DNA of 64,000 nucleotides. It comes from Apostichopus japonicus (taxonomy: Eukaryota > Echinodermata > Holothuroidea > Aspidochirotida > Stichopodidae). The notes beneath the pieces were generated by a model. It was not told where the DNA came from, made no database searches, and was given only the letters and a program-made list of their open reading frames with translations. The stretch covers positions 15,953,001 to 16,017,000 of the forward strand of contig NC_092568.1 in NCBI RefSeq assembly GCF_037975245.1, read 5' to 3'. This document shows positions 62,001-64,000 of the stretch, piece after piece (the stretch's first letter is position 1; each line of letters starts with the position of its first letter). A program made the translations under genes and the position numbers.

Positions 62001-63674
62001 AGGATGGTTTTAATCCTATTAAATTAAGAGAACGTTTCCAAAGGATAAATCTTGCTGAAAGATAAACTTCTCCTAATTCTACGACTGTTTTCTACAAATT
62101 TAAGACAACTAGAGAAACATGCATCATCTTTCAAGACATTGGCTTTCGTTGTTTCAAATTAACTGCCAGGATTCTTTGCATTATAACATTGTAAGAGATA
62201 AACATAAATGTATCAACTAATGAAATAATTGATTTACATCTTAACAAATTTATGACCGAGGGCAAAACATGACTACTATGGATCATATATGCTGAGTACT
62301 TTCTGCCAATCTCTATTGTTGAAATGGAGACTTGGTTCATTGAGAAACTTTACAGTTGACTACTGCAACATATCTGGGACGAGCACAAACTTCTGCAAGT
62401 AACAAAACACTTTGAATACCTTCTTTATCTGGATGAGGCCTTGTGTACACCTCTACTGGTACTTTAGCTGGCTCCACAATTACCCCACAGTGTGGTATAA
62501 CTAGTTCCACTGGGACCTGGAAAGATATTCCATCAGGTTGGCACCTCACGAGAGGAGTAATTCTCGGAGAATCATCTGGCCGAGGGCAACCGTGCTCAGC
62601 TGGGTCCATAAAGGCACTGAGCTGAATTTGATATCCACTGGTCAATGCTCCCGGAGGAATTCGGAGATAAATGCTAGATCCAGGTATGAAGAGAATCCCC
62701 CCTTCTTCGTCAATGTAATCACATGCACAGAGACTCTCGTTGACTGATAGTCTGGAATCATGCTCATCAGAAGGCAAATAGAAAAGTGGAGATACCTCAG
62801 CAGATCCAAAACCAGAATCCACTGGACCAAGGAGCAATTCTGCTGAACTTAATTGCTTGACAGTTTTATTTCCAGCAAACCCTTGCGGTTCTTTTTCAAC
62901 AGGTTTCTGATGAGTAGATTCTGGGTCTGACTGATCTGAACTCGAAGGTGTCCTTGTCTTTGTATTCTTGTGACTATCTAGGAAAATATTCTCAAAATTT
63001 ACCGAGGAACTTAACTGTTCGGAGTTACTTGAATTCAAGGAAATTATGCATCTATCATATTCGCGATCAACATCCACATCTACAGATTTATTTGAGATCT
63101 CCGCATCAATCTTGTTCCTGATCTGACTATGGTGTTTCTCTATAAGAGCTATTGCATTATCCAACTTCAAAATTTCGAAGGCCTGCTGAAGATGGCTAAG
63201 ATCCTTTCGAAACCTCTCACCTTGTGTCATTACAGATATGGCTGGATTATTAGTTGATTGATACAGTCTATTAAACTGTTCTTGAGTAAGACCTAACAGC
63301 AATGCCAGCTGATTAAGTGTTCGGCGCTCCAAATGATTCAATACCTCTGATAGCTCGTAAAGTAGTCCAAATGGGATAGTAGCTGAGTCATCCAAGGAGA
63401 AATTGCACCTCGGTAGACTGCCTTCACTCAAGCTCTCGTGGAGAGACATTTTAAGGCTATTGGACAGGCCAGAGCCATAATCAACAGAAGAGCTGTGCTC
63501 TGATCTGCTGCCTTTTGGTCCGAGGTCTGAGGTCATCATGTGTGATCGACCATCAAACTGAAGTTCATGGGCTGAGTAAGGGCGAGTACTGAGTTTCTTC
63601 AACTGACGATGTGAGACAAAAGACTTGCCACTTGCATGTGCTGCCATAGCTGTGCACTGGCTCTTACAATCCAT
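56020..63674 (-). CDS. Death-fold / ZU5 / UPA-like / death-domain protein (UNC5- or PIDD-like)
   Basis: Five phase-matched minus-strand exons: 63674-62354, 62054-61801, 60264-60121, 57818-57663, 57141-56020; 998 aa if translation starts at the ATG at 63674. An acceptor-like TAG directly precedes it, so more N-terminal exons may exist upstream. Residues about 100-183 (LLYELSEVLNHLERRTL ... LIEKHH) look like a helical death-fold domain. Residues about 316-406 are a ZU5 domain (EEGGILFIPGSSIYLRIPPG, TPLVRCQPDGISF, ELVIPHCG). Residues about 440-625 occupy the UPA position. Residues about 716-797 are a death domain with its typical Trp (NNWEGLAGKL) and helices to LVRECLAKG. The tail is Ser-rich and probably disordered. 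No transmembrane segment is visible. ZU5-UPA-DD modules act in UNC5 receptors, ankyrins and PIDD in apoptosis or adaptor signalling; the specific role here is unknown. Confidence 0.85.
58244..59265. mobile_element. TIR element TGGTTCCTTG in an intron
   Basis: Perfect 10-bp ends TGGTTCCTTG (58244-58253) and CAAGGAACCA (59256-59265), preceded on the right by a CA run and a hairpin (GGTTCTTTTACTTCC ... AAGGAACC), the same right-end design as the element at 54380-55865. The interior has tandem phrases such as GGGCCCAAATGGTCCC, AAGAATGTGTCCAAAA and AACCAACAACTG. It lies in the intron between exons 60264-60121 and 57818-57663 of the death-domain gene. Confidence 0.65.
61080..61323 (+). repeat. tRNA-derived SINE, copy 2 (intron of the death-domain gene)
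   Basis: Full-length relative of the copy at 14866-15101: GTTAGCTCAGTGGTTAACGCC (A-box region), GGTTCAAGTAACTCC (B-box region), body, and an ACATACAT tail. It is flanked by the 7-bp duplication ACAACTG at 61073-61079 and 61324-61330, as expected for target-primed insertion. Confidence 0.88.
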
Positions 63675-63676
63675 TC

Positions 63677-64000
63677 CTATTTTCACAAATGAAAGAGATC
63701 AATATAGTTTCAACTTAAAACAGCATTTTGTAGCCATGTAATATAATGTAGGGTTTCCATTAGTGAGACTAAGGACCACATTTATGCAGTAAGAATTGAA
63801 CACCATTGTAAGGTTATGTTCAGTAGGATGTGTGGCAATATAGGGTCCACACCAGAGACTTGGATGTAAGTTCTACAGCTGCAAATAGCTGCATTACTAA
63901 AATAAAAAAATAACAGTTCTGCAGTTAGTGAAGTGCTCTAATTAAAAAGTGATAAGAATTCCTGCTTTGATAGTTGTAATCTCCTAAAAAACATCACATG
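63677..64000. other. Upstream of the death-domain gene, nothing recognised
   Basis: Probably intron or 5' flank of the minus-strand gene. The minus strand reads TGTGAAAATAG into the exon, so an acceptor is possible at 63677. No further exon was identified before the window ends. Confidence 0.4.

Noticed and set aside
63675-63686. Start of the death-domain protein at a GTG at 63686
   Set aside because: Not a plausible eukaryotic start; the first ATG is at 63674 and an acceptor-like TAG precedes it, so the segment is probably intronic or untranslated.

Overview
This is animal nuclear DNA. It is AT-rich, its genes are split by GT-AG introns, and it is full of DNA-transposon and tRNA-derived repeats. 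The protein set (FANCL, VRK1, an intron-bearing HSP70, a ZU5/death-domain protein) and the repeat types fit a marine invertebrate deuterostome, most likely an echinoderm. The species cannot be fixed from the sequence alone. Exon chains below were built by joining splice sites whose phases agree and comparing the result with remembered human proteins; no alignment was run.

Layout: 597-10230 (+) is FANCL, the Fanconi anaemia E3 ligase, with its first exon(s) missing. 12843-22537 (-) is a complete VRK1 kinase in 11 coding exons. 23988-24685 is an array of palindromic units of about 20 bp. 26857-28804 (-) is a decayed transposon-type gene. 34673-38527 (+) is an HSP70 with heat-shock elements upstream and one large intron stuffed with repeats. 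40438-42048 holds hAT transposon debris and an orphan reading frame. 44414-49934 (+) is an unrecognised probable membrane protein of about 950 aa with a duplicated acidic/Ser-rich tail. 51340-52720 is a cluster of tRNA-like repeat units. 54380-55865 is a terminal-inverted-repeat element whose tandem core carries many direct repeats of TGACCT. 56020-63674 (-) is a protein with a death-fold region, ZU5, a UPA-like region and a C-terminal death domain; its 5' exons may lie beyond the window.

The genes do not form an operon or pathway. FANCL and VRK1 are nuclear genome-maintenance proteins, but their adjacency here is not evidence of co-regulation. Four separate hAT-type insertions are defined by exact 8-bp target duplications, two of them inside FANCL introns and one inside the HSP70 intron.

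The points most worth checking are: the nuclear-receptor-like DR1/DR4 arrays in the 54-55 kb element; HSP70 ending in EEVY instead of EEVD; FANCL carrying Leu where human has the E2-contacting Trp341; the death-fold/ZU5/UPA/death-domain architecture; the orphan membrane protein with a recent 79-codon duplication; and the 24 kb palindromic array. No CRISPR, operon, rRNA or credible functional tRNA gene was seen.
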